A DNA stretch of 64,000 nucleotides, taken from an uncultured Christensenellaceae bacterium. GTDB taxonomy: Bacteria > Bacillota > Clostridia > Christensenellales > Borkfalkiaceae. The DNA is taken from assembly GCA_910586985.1 (NCBI GenBank), contig CAJUKK010000011.1, positions 21,548 through 85,547 of the forward strand, in the 5' to 3' direction. Positions within the stretch are counted from its first letter, which is position 1. Each line of letters begins with the position of its first letter. Below, one piece after another: positions 8,450 to 16,308 of the stretch. The translations under genes were made by a program, and so were the position numbers. Below the pieces are notes generated by a model. The model saw only the letters and a list, made by a program, of their open reading frames with translations. It was not told the origin of the DNA and did not search any database.

Positions 8450-9459
8450 TTACGTTCGGGGAGCTGATGTTGCGGCTCGCACCCGAAAACTATCTGCGGT
8501 TCGTGCAGAGTGAAAAGTATGAAGCGACCTTCGGCGGCGCGGAGGCAAACGTGGCAGTGAGCCTTGCAAATTACGGCATGGACGTGGCGTTCGTCAGTAA
8601 ACTTCCCGCGCACGAAATCGGACAGGCGGCTGTCAATTCGTTAAGGAAATACGGCGTAGATACCACCTATGTCGCAAGAGGGGGCGAACGCGTGGGGATT
8701 TACTATTGCGAAAAGGGCGCAAGTCAACGCCCGAGCAAGGTCATATACGATCGCGCCTATTCCTCGATTGCAACGGCGCAAAAAGCCGATTTCGATTGGG
8801 ATAAAATCTTCGGTGGAGCGAGTTGGTTTCACTTTACGGGAATCACGCCCGCACTTTCGGACGGCGTTGCCGATATCTGCTTGCAGGCTTGTAAAAAGGT
8901 AAAGGAAAAGAATATCACTGTATCTTGCGATCTCAACTTCCGCAAAAAACTGTGGAGCAAAGAAAAAGCGGGCGCGGTGATGGGAGAGCTTTGTAAGTAC
9001 GTCGATTACTGTATCGCCAACGAAGAGGACGCCAAGGACGTGTTCGGCATCGAGGCGGAAAACAGCGATATAACGGGCGGCAAGCTCGACAAAGAGGGAT
9101 ATATCTCCGTTGCCGAAAAGCTCACCGAAAAGTTTCATTTCAAGGGCGTTGCGATTACCTTGCGCGAGAGCAAGTCCGCCAACGACAACGATTGGAGCGG
9201 AATGCTTTATACGGGCGGCAAGGCGTATTTCTCCAAGAAATATTCCATGCATATCGTCGACCGCGTGGGCGGGGGAGATTCTTTCGGAGCGGGGCTCATC
9301 TATTCGCTGATAAGCGGATACGAGTCGCAAAAAGCGATTGAGTTTGCGGTCGCGGCAAGCTGCTTAAAGCATTCTATCGAGGGCGACTATAACATGGTTT
9401 CCCTTGCCGAGGTTAATGCCTTGGCAAACGGCAACGCCACCGGCAGAGTGCAACGTTAA
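8437..9459 (+). CDS. kdgK: 2-keto-3-deoxygluconate kinase (PfkB family)
   Basis: Phosphorylates KDG to KDPG, the substrate of the preceding aldolase. The 340-aa ribokinase-fold protein begins ITFGELMLRLAP, has the FGGAEANVAVSLA substrate region near residue 32, and ends with the PfkB signature DRVGGGDSFGAG containing the catalytic Asp. With uxaC, uxuA, the SDR enzyme and eda it completes glucuronate to pyruvate plus triose phosphate. It is the last gene of the overlapping operon block. No classical terminator with a U-tract is evident directly after it. Confidence 0.92.
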   Translation: MGKIITFGELMLRLAPENYLRFVQSEKYEATFGGAEANVAVSLANYGMDVAFVSKLPAHEIGQAAVNSLRKYGVDTTYVARGGERVGIYYCEKGASQRPSKVIYDRAYSSIATAQKADFDWDKIFGGASWFHFTGITPALSDGVADICLQACKKVKEKNITVSCDLNFRKKLWSKEKAGAVMGELCKYVDYCIANEEDAKDVFGIEAENSDITGGKLDKEGYISVAEKLTEKFHFKGVAITLRESKSANDNDWSGMLYTGGKAYFSKKYSMHIVDRVGGGDSFGAGLIYSLISGYESQKAIEFAVAASCLKHSIEGDYNMVSLAEVNALANGNATGRVQR

Positions 9460-9518
9460 GGCGGTTAAAAGCATTAATTGAGATCGTTTTTGGGTAAAAA
9501 AGTGATATTCGTATCATG

Positions 9519-9539
9519 TAGTAATAGACGGGATTACTA
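9519..9539. promoter_or_regulatory. Small palindrome upstream of the GH1 gene
   Basis: Arms TAGTAAT (9519-9525) and ATTACTA (9533-9539) form a perfect 7-bp inverted repeat around a 7-base spacer, in the 146-bp gap between kdgK and the beta-glucosidase. It could be an operator for a regulator controlling the GH1 gene. No convincing -35/-10 pair was found next to it, so the call is tentative. Confidence 0.3.
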
Positions 9540-9605
9540 ATGAAAACGTTCGGTATTTTTTCGGCAAAGAAGCTACAAAAATTATTGTAAAGGAATAATG
9601 GGAAA

Positions 9606-10901
9606 ATGTCATTTCAGAAAGATTTTTTATGGTGTGTAGGTGGGGCGGCTGCTCAACAAGATGGAGGATATTTAGACGGCGGCAAAGGGTTGAATATTTG
9701 GGATGCATTGTCGGAAGGACATGTAAAAAACAACGATAACTGTCACGTTGCGTGCGACCACTTTCATAAGTGGAAAGAGGACTTACAGCTTGTAAAAGAG
9801 CTGGGTGTCAACAGTTACCGTTTCTCGGTTTCGCTTGCGAGAATTTATCCGAAGGATGAGTTTACCGTCAACGAAGAAGGAGTTAAGTTCTATACCGATT
9901 TGGTAGCCGAGCTTGAACAGCTGGGGATTGAGCCTATCTGCACACTTTATCATTGGGATATGCCGCTTTGGCTGTACGAAAGGGGCGGTTGGAAAACTCA
10001 GCTTGCCGTGGAATGGTTTGAGCGATTTACGAAAACAATAGTGGAAGCGATTTCAGATAAAGTGAAGTATTGGCTTACGTTCAACGAGCCGCAGATTTTC
10101 GTAGGACACGGTTATCAGATTGGTAAACACGCACCGTTTGAAAAGTTATCTCAAAAGGAATTACAAAATATTTCGCGTAACGTTATGCTTGCGCATGGGA
10201 GAGCGGTTCGGGTTATAAAAAAATATGCAAAGCTATCGCCAAAGATTGGGTTTGCCTCCACTTGCGACGTTTTATTGCCTTTGGACGGCGATGACGAAGA
10301 AAAGGCATATCTTGCATCGTTCGCCGGCACGCGTAGCGGGGTGTATACGCCCTCTTGGTGGTGTGATCCCATGCTTGCGGGTAAAAAGCCGAACGGGTGC
10401 GATTGGCTTTCGGAAGAAGATTTAAAAGAAATATACGAGCCGCTTGATTTTGCCGCCTATAATATTTACAATGCGCAACATACTGAAGAGTTCAAATATT
10501 CTTATGCAGGTATGCCTTTAACAGATATGGGCTGGTCAATCACGCCCGAATGTATGTATTATTCGGCTAAGTTTATGTACCGTCGTTACGGGTTGCCGAT
10601 TATGATTACGGAAAACGGCATGGCAAATATTGATTTCGTGTACGAGGACGGAAAGGTGCACGATCCGCAACGTAGCGAATATCTGCGCACGCACATCAGA
10701 AACTTAAAGTGCGCGACAGACGAAGGCGTGCCCGTGATTGGTTATTCGTGTTGGAGTTTTATGGATAATTTTGAGTGGTCGGAAGGGTACGGCAAACGGT
10801 TCGGGCTTGTGTACGTTGATTACCGCACGCAAAAGAGAATTGTCAAAGATTCCGCTTATACGTTCCGCGATATTATCAAGCTGAATGGGGAAAACTTGTA
10901 A
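9606..10901 (+). CDS. Glycoside hydrolase family 1 beta-glucosidase
   Basis: A 431-aa retaining beta-glycosidase without signal peptide, so it hydrolyses imported cellobiose-type or phosphorylated disaccharides in the cytoplasm. The N-terminal FLWCVGGAAAQQ matches the GH1 start motif. The acid/base Glu is residue 161 in TFNEPQIF and the nucleophile Glu is residue 336 in ITENGMA. The C-terminal SCWSFMDNFEWSEGY is the classical aglycone region. No neighbouring PTS gene is present, which favours a beta-glucosidase over a 6-phospho enzyme. It stands apart from the uronate operon, with 146 bp between them. Confidence 0.93.
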   Translation: MSFQKDFLWCVGGAAAQQDGGYLDGGKGLNIWDALSEGHVKNNDNCHVACDHFHKWKEDLQLVKELGVNSYRFSVSLARIYPKDEFTVNEEGVKFYTDLVAELEQLGIEPICTLYHWDMPLWLYERGGWKTQLAVEWFERFTKTIVEAISDKVKYWLTFNEPQIFVGHGYQIGKHAPFEKLSQKELQNISRNVMLAHGRAVRVIKKYAKLSPKIGFASTCDVLLPLDGDDEEKAYLASFAGTRSGVYTPSWWCDPMLAGKKPNGCDWLSEEDLKEIYEPLDFAAYNIYNAQHTEEFKYSYAGMPLTDMGWSITPECMYYSAKFMYRRYGLPIMITENGMANIDFVYEDGKVHDPQRSEYLRTHIRNLKCATDEGVPVIGYSCWSFMDNFEWSEGYGKRFGLVYVDYRTQKRIVKDSAYTFRDIIKLNGENL

Positions 10902-10923
10902 GTTACGTAAATGGCAAATTTAG

Positions 10924-11074
10924 GATGAATTGCTCGATATAGCCGATTGCGTTGCGTATATTTCAAACGATTGTCAAAAACGCAATACAAAATTATATAA
11001 ATTGGATGATTTTCAACGCCGAAGAGAGAAACGGGAAAACGCCAAAGAACTGCATAGAAAGAACCTCGAATAAT
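10924..11074 (+). pseudogene. Short gene remnant after the GH1 gene
   Basis: A 49-codon open frame follows a TAG at 10921. It encodes DELLDIADCVAYISNDC and a basic tail rich in R, K and E. An ATG at 10911 in another frame would read MANLG and then stop, so a one-base frameshift could join the two. The charged helical ending and directly following terminator look like the 3' end of a small gene. No function can be assigned. Confidence 0.3.
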
Positions 11075-11112
11075 CCTCGACGGCGCATTAAAACGCCTTC
11101 GGGGATTTTTTG
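11072..11112 (+). terminator. Rho-independent terminator
   Basis: Nested stem: AATCCTCGA (11072-11080) pairs with the stretch ending GGGGATT (about 11099-11107), with GGCG/CGCC inside, followed by a run of T. It closes the carbohydrate operon side and separates it from the mobile element that begins around 11.2 kb. Confidence 0.75.
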
Positions 11113-11198
11113 TTAGAAAAAATTTTCAAAGTCTAAGCGGGCTTTCGACTTTGCAGTTTAGAATAGGGGCGTAAAACGGACAAAGGAGGGGAAATGCT

Positions 11199-11540
11199 GT
11201 GACGATGTACGAACGCAGAAAAGCCATAGTAATGGTTTTGTTCCGGCGCAAGAAAGAAACGCTCGGAAATCTTGCGTTCGAATTCGGTGTCAGCAAGCGA
11301 ACGATAGAAACTGATATTGAATGGCTGTCAACGGAAGTTCCTCTCTATACGGCAGCCGGGAACGGCGGAGGTATCTTTTTGGATGAGGACTACGTTCCCG
11401 ATATGAGATTCTTCACGTCAGAGCAAACGGAATTGATGGAACGGATATTGCCGCGTTTGAAGGATACCGATAGAAAAATCATGATGACCGTATTGAATAC
11501 GTTTGCATATCCGAAATGGAAGAGGGAGAAAGTAAAGTGA
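11199..11540 (+). CDS. HTH-11/DeoR-type transcriptional regulator
   Basis: A 113-aa protein whose first 55 residues form a winged helix: LGNLAFEFGVSKRTIETDI is a clear helix-turn-helix of the DeoR/HTH-11 type, followed by a wing (TAAGNGGGIFL). The remainder is short, with no effector domain. The start is taken as GTG at 11199, 9 bases after AAGGAGGGG; ATG at 11205 is the alternative. The stop overlaps the GTG of the next gene. Such small regulators are frequent at the early end of Clostridia mobile elements. Confidence 0.75.
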   Translation: MTMYERRKAIVMVLFRRKKETLGNLAFEFGVSKRTIETDIEWLSTEVPLYTAAGNGGGIFLDEDYVPDMRFFTSEQTELMERILPRLKDTDRKIMMTVLNTFAYPKWKREKVK

Positions 11541-11854
11541 CGATCCGACAAGTGAAAGAGGATTTGAGAGAAATCCGATATTATTATGCGAAACAAAAGG
11601 AATTGGACGGCGCGTCGCGTACCGTGGGGGCAAGCAGTATCACGGAGAAGATAGAACGCTACCATACAGCGGTTCGTAAAGCTCCTGTAAGATTGTATGA
11701 TTTATACGTTGCTTTATACGTACACAACAACACCCAGCTTGCCGTAGCATTGGATTGGGATTATTCGGCAGATTATATCAGAAAGCTGAACAATCAATTA
11801 TGTCAGTTTTTAAGCAAAGAGTTAGAAGGAGGCGGGGCAGATGGAAGTGTTTAA
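11537..11854 (+). CDS. Sigma-70 region 4-like small HTH protein
   Basis: A 105-aa protein with an N-terminal helical arm (VKEDLREIRYYYAKQK) and a C-terminal HTH around QLAVALDWDYSADYIRKL. It resembles the small phage-type sigma-region-4/DUF1492-like proteins. The GTG start at 11537 overlaps the preceding stop (GTGA) and has GAGGGAG upstream. It is a paralogue of the protein at 25950-26246 on the other side of the element and of the broken copy at 32743. Its role is probably regulation of late genes, by inference from phage homologues. Confidence 0.65.
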   Translation: MTIRQVKEDLREIRYYYAKQKELDGASRTVGASSITEKIERYHTAVRKAPVRLYDLYVALYVHNNTQLAVALDWDYSADYIRKLNNQLCQFLSKELEGGGADGSV

Positions 11855-12386
11855 TGCGGGAAAGAAATACAACGTTATTTACGCAGATCCGCCGTGGAGT
11901 TTCAAGACGTATTCGGAAAAGGGAAAGGATAGGAGCGCGGAGCGGCATTATCTCACCATGAAGAAAGAGGATATACAGGCGTTGCCCATTGAGAAGATTG
12001 CGTCGGAAAACAGCGTGTTGCTATTGTGGGTAACGGCGCCGTGTTTGTTGGAGGGAATCGAGTTGATTTCCGCATGGGGTTTTACATACAAAACGGTTGC
12101 GTTTACATGGATCAAGCGAAATAAGAAGAACGAAGGCATTTTTACGGGTATGGGATATTACACCCGATCCAACGCGGAGTTTTGTTTGTTGGCGACGCGC
12201 GGAAAGGTATTGGAACGGAAATCGCATAGCGTGTCCTCGGTGGTAATATCGCATATCGAGCGGCACAGTCAAAAGCCGCATGAGGTGCGCAGACGAATAA
12301 CCGAGTTGTTCGGCGATGTCCCGCGAGTAGAGCTCTTTGCAAGACAGTATTTGGACGGATGGGACATATGGGGAAATGAAGTTTGA
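11841..12386 (+). CDS. MT-A70 family adenine methyltransferase
   Basis: A 181-aa SAM-dependent N6-adenine DNA methyltransferase. The catalytic motif DPPW is at residues 16-19 in IYADPPWSF, and further family motifs are visible: LLLWVTAPCL, FTWIKRN and the GMGYYTRSNAEFCLLA block. The C-terminal target region is short. It overlaps the preceding gene by 14 bp behind a strong AAGGAGG. Solitary methylases of this type are common in phages and plasmids, where they protect the element from restriction. No restriction enzyme partner is present. Confidence 0.88.
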   Translation: MEVFNAGKKYNVIYADPPWSFKTYSEKGKDRSAERHYLTMKKEDIQALPIEKIASENSVLLLWVTAPCLLEGIELISAWGFTYKTVAFTWIKRNKKNEGIFTGMGYYTRSNAEFCLLATRGKVLERKSHSVSSVVISHIERHSQKPHEVRRRITELFGDVPRVELFARQYLDGWDIWGNEV

Positions 12387-12416
12387 GTTCGATAAAAATT
12401 ATAAGGAGGTGGCGAA

Positions 12417-12683
12417 ATGGATGGTTTGTTTTTCGAGGACGAGGCGGCAAACGTTTACAGGACAAAGAACTACATTGTGGAACAGGTCCTTTGTCTGAAA
12501 GACGATAATGTGCATACGGCGCAAATGTGCAGTCACGATACGTTTATCAGAAGAACGAAGAAACGCGACGCACAGTACGAAAAGCTGTTCGCAAGCCGCA
12601 AGCATATCGATGGAAAGCGAATGCCGACCAATATGTGTATTAAAGGGAAAGAAGCTCCGTGCGAACGGGGCTTTTTTATGTAA
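12417..12683 (+). CDS. Hypothetical 88-aa protein
   Basis: A small charged protein with no recognised domain, no signal peptide and four cysteines spread through it. The ATG follows AAGGAGGTGGCGAA, a very good RBS, and lies 30 bp after the methylase, so it is likely translated in the same operon. Its last codons run into a terminator hairpin. The function is unknown. Confidence 0.5.
   Translation: MDGLFFEDEAANVYRTKNYIVEQVLCLKDDNVHTAQMCSHDTFIRRTKKRDAQYEKLFASRKHIDGKRMPTNMCIKGKEAPCERGFFM
12652..12679 (+). terminator. Rho-independent terminator inside the end of the 88-aa gene
   Basis: AAGCTCCGT (12652-12660) pairs with ACGGGGCTT (12665-12673) across a 4-base loop, with one G-T pair, and is followed by TTTTTAT. 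It ends the early regulator-methylase transcript of the element. Confidence 0.75.
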
Positions 12684-12925
12684 AAAGAATGATTTAATTC
12701 TGATTTTCGTCATGATTGTTTCCCGCTTTCTACCCGATTTATTGCCGGTAGAGTCTGGTGAAAAGCGGAAAAAAGTGCGGTACAATAGACGTGTAAAACG
12801 GCGCTGGGAGAAACGAGGCGATTGAACTGCAGAACTTGCAAGATAAGGGCGGCCGCCTTCCGTAAGGATCGCAGGAAACGCAAAGTTTCAAAAAGGCGCA
12901 CGGATTACATAACTACAATTTTATA

Positions 12926-12972
12926 GGGAAGTACGCGCCGCGAGCAAGCGGGGAACGCGTGTAATTCTTCCC
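12926..12972. other. Nested three-step hairpin in the 12684-13019 intergenic region
   Basis: The 336-bp gap before the 107-aa gene has no convincing gene; a 34-codon basic TTG frame near 12822 is too weak to call. Three concentric stems are visible: GGGAAG/CTTCCC (12926-12931 with 12967-12972), ACGCG/CGCGT (12933-12937 with 12956-12960) and CCGC/GCGG inside. In a filamentous phage such structure in single-stranded DNA would suit an origin or a leader element. A TACAAT hexamer near 12780 may be a -10 box, but no good -35 partner was found. Confidence 0.45.
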
Positions 12973-13019
12973 GAAGCCCAGCGAGGCGATAAAGCGCGAA
13001 ACCAATTAAGGAGTGAATT

Positions 13020-13343
13020 ATGGCAGATAAAAATAAGCCTGCGGCAACGCCCGCAGCGCCCGCCGAGGGACAACACCGCAACTATAACGAGCGGCGTTGG
13101 ATGAAGCCCTCGAAGCGTGCCGAAGGGTACGCGAAGGATCGCAGATCGAAGGTGCATACCTATGGACCGAAGGAAGGGCAGGAACTGTCGGAATACGACA
13201 AGGGTATCCGTTCGGGATATCTGCTCTGTCAGAGCGACCACGCCGGAATGTATAAGTACAAGAAGGCGTTGAGCGAGGGTAAGAGCCCCGAGGAGGCGAG
13301 AGCGATCTCGAAGATCAAAGGCAAGCCGAAAGATGCGGCGTAA
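13020..13343 (+). CDS. Small basic hypothetical protein of the element
   Basis: A 107-aa hydrophilic, strongly basic protein. It has a low-complexity Ala/Pro N terminus (KPAATPAAPAEGQ) and a body rich in Lys, Arg and Tyr, and no membrane segment. It has a good start (TTAAGGAGTGAATT then ATG). Its position just before the SSB-like gene and ahead of a terminator corresponds to the strongly expressed block of filamentous phages. Nucleic acid binding is plausible from its charge, but no family is recognised. Confidence 0.6.
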   Translation: MADKNKPAATPAAPAEGQHRNYNERRWMKPSKRAEGYAKDRRSKVHTYGPKEGQELSEYDKGIRSGYLLCQSDHAGMYKYKKALSEGKSPEEARAISKIKGKPKDAA

Positions 13344-13490
13344 GGTCGTGTTAAATCATGGCGCAAGGAGGGTATCTCTCCGCCCGCGCAACACAATTTG
13401 CGCACACTTGCGCCTCGGCGAGGTGAATGCGACGCGAATAGAAGGAGGGCTAAATACAAATCGCGCCGCAGAGGGCGAGAAGCCCTGAAA

Positions 13491-13531
13491 TCACGAAATT
13501 TTGTTTCATCGGCTTGAAACAAAATTTGTGA
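13491..13531. other. Long hairpin ahead of the SSB-like gene
   Basis: An 18-base arm at 13491-13508 pairs with a 17-base arm at 13515-13531, perfect except for one bulged G, across a 6-base loop TCGGCT. It ends just before the RBS TAGGAGGAAAG of the next gene. There is no U-tract, so it is more likely an RNA stability or translation-control element, or a single-strand DNA structure, than a terminator. The remaining 210-bp gap shows no gene. Confidence 0.6.
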
Positions 13532-13553
13532 AGAAAATTAGGAGGAAAGAAAG

Positions 13554-13901
13554 ATGGCAGACAAGAACATTTTCGTAGAGCGGGATACGTTCGAAAAAGA
13601 CGGCAAGGAATACTATTCGTATTTCATCAAAGGCGAAGTGCGCGGGAAGGAAGTGCGCGTTATGATCGTACCGCCCGATAACGGCGGATACACCGTGTTG
13701 GATATCGTGTTCGGCAAGGAGATGAAGGCAGAGCTTACGCTCACGCCTTACGAGATCAAGGACGATAAGACGGGCAGAGTGGTGAAGGGCAACACCTACG
13801 GCGTGCGCACGGAGGACGAGGAAACGGGCGAGGTGTACGAATGCAAGGTGAAACCTTACCGCGATTCGGACAAAACGCTGCTCAACATGTTGCTCCGTTA
13901 A
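13554..13901 (+). CDS. Candidate single-stranded DNA-binding protein of the element
   Basis: A 115-aa soluble protein made almost entirely of predicted beta strands (EYYSYFIKGEVRGKEVRVMIV, YTVLDIVFG, AELTLTPYEI, GEVYECKVKPY), the size and pattern of an OB fold. It shares the MADKN start with the preceding gene. A gV-type ssDNA-binding protein is expected next to the rolling-circle and assembly genes of a filamentous phage, and this is the best candidate. The assignment rests on size, strand pattern and position only; no signature motif proves it. A terminator follows directly. Confidence 0.45.
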   Translation: MADKNIFVERDTFEKDGKEYYSYFIKGEVRGKEVRVMIVPPDNGGYTVLDIVFGKEMKAELTLTPYEIKDDKTGRVVKGNTYGVRTEDEETGEVYECKVKPYRDSDKTLLNMLLR

Positions 13902-13915
13902 GGAGTGACGAAACC

Positions 13916-13960
13916 GGCGGCTTGTGGCGGGGAAACGTTGCAAGCCGCCAATATTTTTTT
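13916..13960 (+). terminator. Rho-independent terminator after the SSB-like gene
   Basis: GGCGGCTTG (13916-13924) pairs perfectly with CAAGCCGCC (13941-13949), followed by AATATTTTTTT. It splits the small-protein genes from the membrane-protein genes. Filamentous phages also place a strong terminator after their most highly expressed genes; the parallel is an inference. Confidence 0.85.
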
Positions 13961-13970
13961 GGAGGTAATT

Positions 13971-15122
13971 ATGAAAATAAAAGAAACAACGGTTAAGTTC
14001 AAAAAAATCATGACGGCGATCGCTTTTGCGATAGCTTTCGTAATGATTTTAACACTCATGCTGGAGGTGTTCGGAACGGTCAGAGTAAAACCCTCCGAAT
14101 GGCTCTCCCACACGGACGACAAGCTCTCTACGGACAACGAACAGACAAACGGCGGATTGCTGATCCCTTCCGAAACAAAGGGAAACAAGATTGCTCTCAT
14201 GAGTTCGGTGATCGAAACGTCGGACTATGACGAGTACGGCATTTCCCCGCAGACGGACAGCGCGTATACGGTAACGGCGGTGGTATATCCCGAGCTCGCA
14301 ACTAACCGCAACGTAACGTGGTCTATCGCATGGAGGGATGCGACAAAAACTTGGTCGAGCGGGAAGACGGTTACGGATTACGTCACGTTCAACGAAGTGA
14401 AAGGGGAGACAAATACCGTCCGCGTATCCTGTCTGAAAGGGTTTAACGAGCAAATTATTCTTACGGCGACGTCGGAGAGCGAGAGCTTTATCAAAGCCGA
14501 AGTGCCTATCGATTACGTTATCCGTGTTATCGGAATGACGGCAACGTTCAAAGGAAAGGATTTACTGAACAACAATGCGTCGGTGTCGAAAATGATTTCC
14601 ACGGGTACGGCATCACCGTTCGGCGGTGACGTAGACGTATATTCTTTTTCATGGGATGAGGATATACAGGTAACGGAGATCCAATGCAGCGCTTTTTTCA
14701 GTAACGTCGGAACAGTAACGGACAATTATACTTACGGCTGTACGTGGAAACATTCGGCGAGTTGGATCGCCGCGCAGGACACGATAGAGGCGGGGATCAA
14801 CCATTTCTGCAACTGTATAGGCGACAATACCGTACACAGCGGAGCGTCGTGCAACTGCGGGAAGAAGCTGAATATCGGAAGATATGCGGGCGTGTGCGAT
14901 TCCTCGGTGGTTGCGACTCTACGGACGAACTCGGCGGGCGGGGTTACGATGCGGAACGTGTATCAGAGCATGGTGCGCAATCATTATTGCATCGAATTCT
15001 ATTTATCGGCATCGGGAGAACATTGCAGCTATCAGAGAGTAATTGCGTGCAATTTTGACGATTCCGTAAAGATCGCCGCAGAACAAGTGGAAACGACCGC
15101 GTCGTCGGGACTGTATTTTTAA
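13971..15122 (+). CDS. Membrane-anchored Ig-like protein, copy 1
   Basis: A 383-aa protein with a basic N terminus, one membrane span at about residues 14-34, and a long exported part. Residues roughly 90-190 form a Big2-like Ig domain with the motifs YTVTAVVYPE, VTWSIAWRD, TVTDYVTF and EQIILTATSES. These are shared with the next two genes. The C-terminal part is Cys-rich (FCNCIGD, CNCGKKL, HYC, HCSYQ), suggesting disulphides, and is unique to this copy. The start at 13971 follows TTTGGAGGTAATT; an upstream in-frame GTG lies before the terminator and is rejected. It is likely a minor virion or surface protein of the element. Confidence 0.65.
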   Translation: MKIKETTVKFKKIMTAIAFAIAFVMILTLMLEVFGTVRVKPSEWLSHTDDKLSTDNEQTNGGLLIPSETKGNKIALMSSVIETSDYDEYGISPQTDSAYTVTAVVYPELATNRNVTWSIAWRDATKTWSSGKTVTDYVTFNEVKGETNTVRVSCLKGFNEQIILTATSESESFIKAEVPIDYVIRVIGMTATFKGKDLLNNNASVSKMISTGTASPFGGDVDVYSFSWDEDIQVTEIQCSAFFSNVGTVTDNYTYGCTWKHSASWIAAQDTIEAGINHFCNCIGDNTVHSGASCNCGKKLNIGRYAGVCDSSVVATLRTNSAGGVTMRNVYQSMVRNHYCIEFYLSASGEHCSYQRVIACNFDDSVKIAAEQVETTASSGLYF

Positions 15123-15141
15123 TCAAAAGGGGAGGTAAAAG

Positions 15142-16299
15142 ATGAACAACGAATTACAGCAACACAAGAAATCGGATACTGTGAAATGGATATTAACGTT
15201 TATCGCGTTTATCCTTGTCGGTATCATGATTATCGGCATTATTCTCGGTTGGTTCGAGAGGAAGAAAGAGCAGTCGGGAAAGGATCAAGAGAAGACGGAG
15301 GTATCTCAAAACATGGTCGTGGGAGAGAGCATGGGACACGGCATTTCTCTGACGTCGGCAAGAGCGGATGTTCCTTCCGCGCAGGCATTGGAGAGCGTTA
15401 CGCTCACGGCGACGGTGAAACCGGATAATACGGCGGAGAACACGGGCGTGGATTGGGATATTAAATGGAAGAACGCTTCTTCCTCGTGGGCGAACGGGAA
15501 ATCGGTTATGAGCTACGTAACGGTGACGCCGAGCGGAGACGGTTATGCCGAAAGCAAGACGGTAACGCTCGATAACCTTCAACCGTTCGGGGAACAGATA
15601 ATCGTAACGGCGACGGCGCGGGACAATCCCGAAGTGACGGCGAGCGTAAACGTGGACTATGCGCAGAAACTTACGAATGTTTCGCTCAAATTCGGCGATA
15701 TCACGTGCAATCTCGGCGGACGGACGGGCGTAACGCTGGAACTTAATCAGAACGGCACGCCGAAGGGCGGGAAAGCAAATTTAACGCAAACGAAAGACAG
15801 CGTCTATACGATTGCGGATAACTTTACCGTAACCTATAAGCTGGAAAACCCTCGTAGCTTTTTAACGACGACACCTGCGGGAATGCCGGGAAGTTATCCG
15901 AACTCCATGCAGTTTTGCACGATAACGATGCCGAATTATGAAAGCAGTTACGCGAAGTTCAATGCTTATTCGGTTGCGGAAAAAGGGATGTATTTCGGCA
16001 TCAAGTACTTTGTAGACAATCTTGATTTACACAGCATCCAGAGCGGACGCGGCAACATTATTGAAGGGGAAATCTACGACGCGATAACCGTGTCGGATAT
16101 CATTACCCGTTTCAATAAGAAGGGTACGACGGACGATAGTTTTTGTTACGATACAAACGTCGATTTGTTCGATCTCACCGTAACGGTAAAAGGCAGATAT
16201 TCCACGGTAACGAAAAGCACAACGTTTTATATGAACGGCTATACCAATGCGTCGCCGATTAACGCAATGACCGTAAGCGATCAGACCGTGGTGTTTTAA
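15142..16299 (+). CDS. Membrane-anchored Ig-like protein, copy 2
   Basis: A 385-aa paralogue of the preceding protein. It has a short cytoplasmic start, a membrane span at about residues 16-37 (WILTFIAFILVGIMIIGIIL) and then a charged linker. The Ig-like domain, with VTLTATVKPDN, VDWDIKWKN, SYVTVTPSGDG and EQIIVTATARDNPE, spans about residues 80-180. The C-terminal half differs from its neighbours. The RBS GGGGAGG is well placed 19 bp after the previous stop. Exported, single-span anchored topology with variable distal domains fits tip or side proteins of a filament. Confidence 0.65.
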   Translation: MNNELQQHKKSDTVKWILTFIAFILVGIMIIGIILGWFERKKEQSGKDQEKTEVSQNMVVGESMGHGISLTSARADVPSAQALESVTLTATVKPDNTAENTGVDWDIKWKNASSSWANGKSVMSYVTVTPSGDGYAESKTVTLDNLQPFGEQIIVTATARDNPEVTASVNVDYAQKLTNVSLKFGDITCNLGGRTGVTLELNQNGTPKGGKANLTQTKDSVYTIADNFTVTYKLENPRSFLTTTPAGMPGSYPNSMQFCTITMPNYESSYAKFNAYSVAEKGMYFGIKYFVDNLDLHSIQSGRGNIIEGEIYDAITVSDIITRFNKKGTTDDSFCYDTNVDLFDLTVTVKGRYSTVTKSTTFYMNGYTNASPINAMTVSDQTVVF

Positions 16300-16308
16300 G
16301 GAGGAAAT

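Noticed and set aside
12822..12926. 34-codon basic frame starting with TTG
   Set aside because: Two cysteines and basic charge are suggestive, but start and RBS are weak and nothing recognisable is encoded.
13905..13970. Extended GTG start for the first Ig-like gene
   Set aside because: The extension runs through the terminator hairpin; the ATG at 13971 has a strong RBS and begins with a normal membrane anchor.
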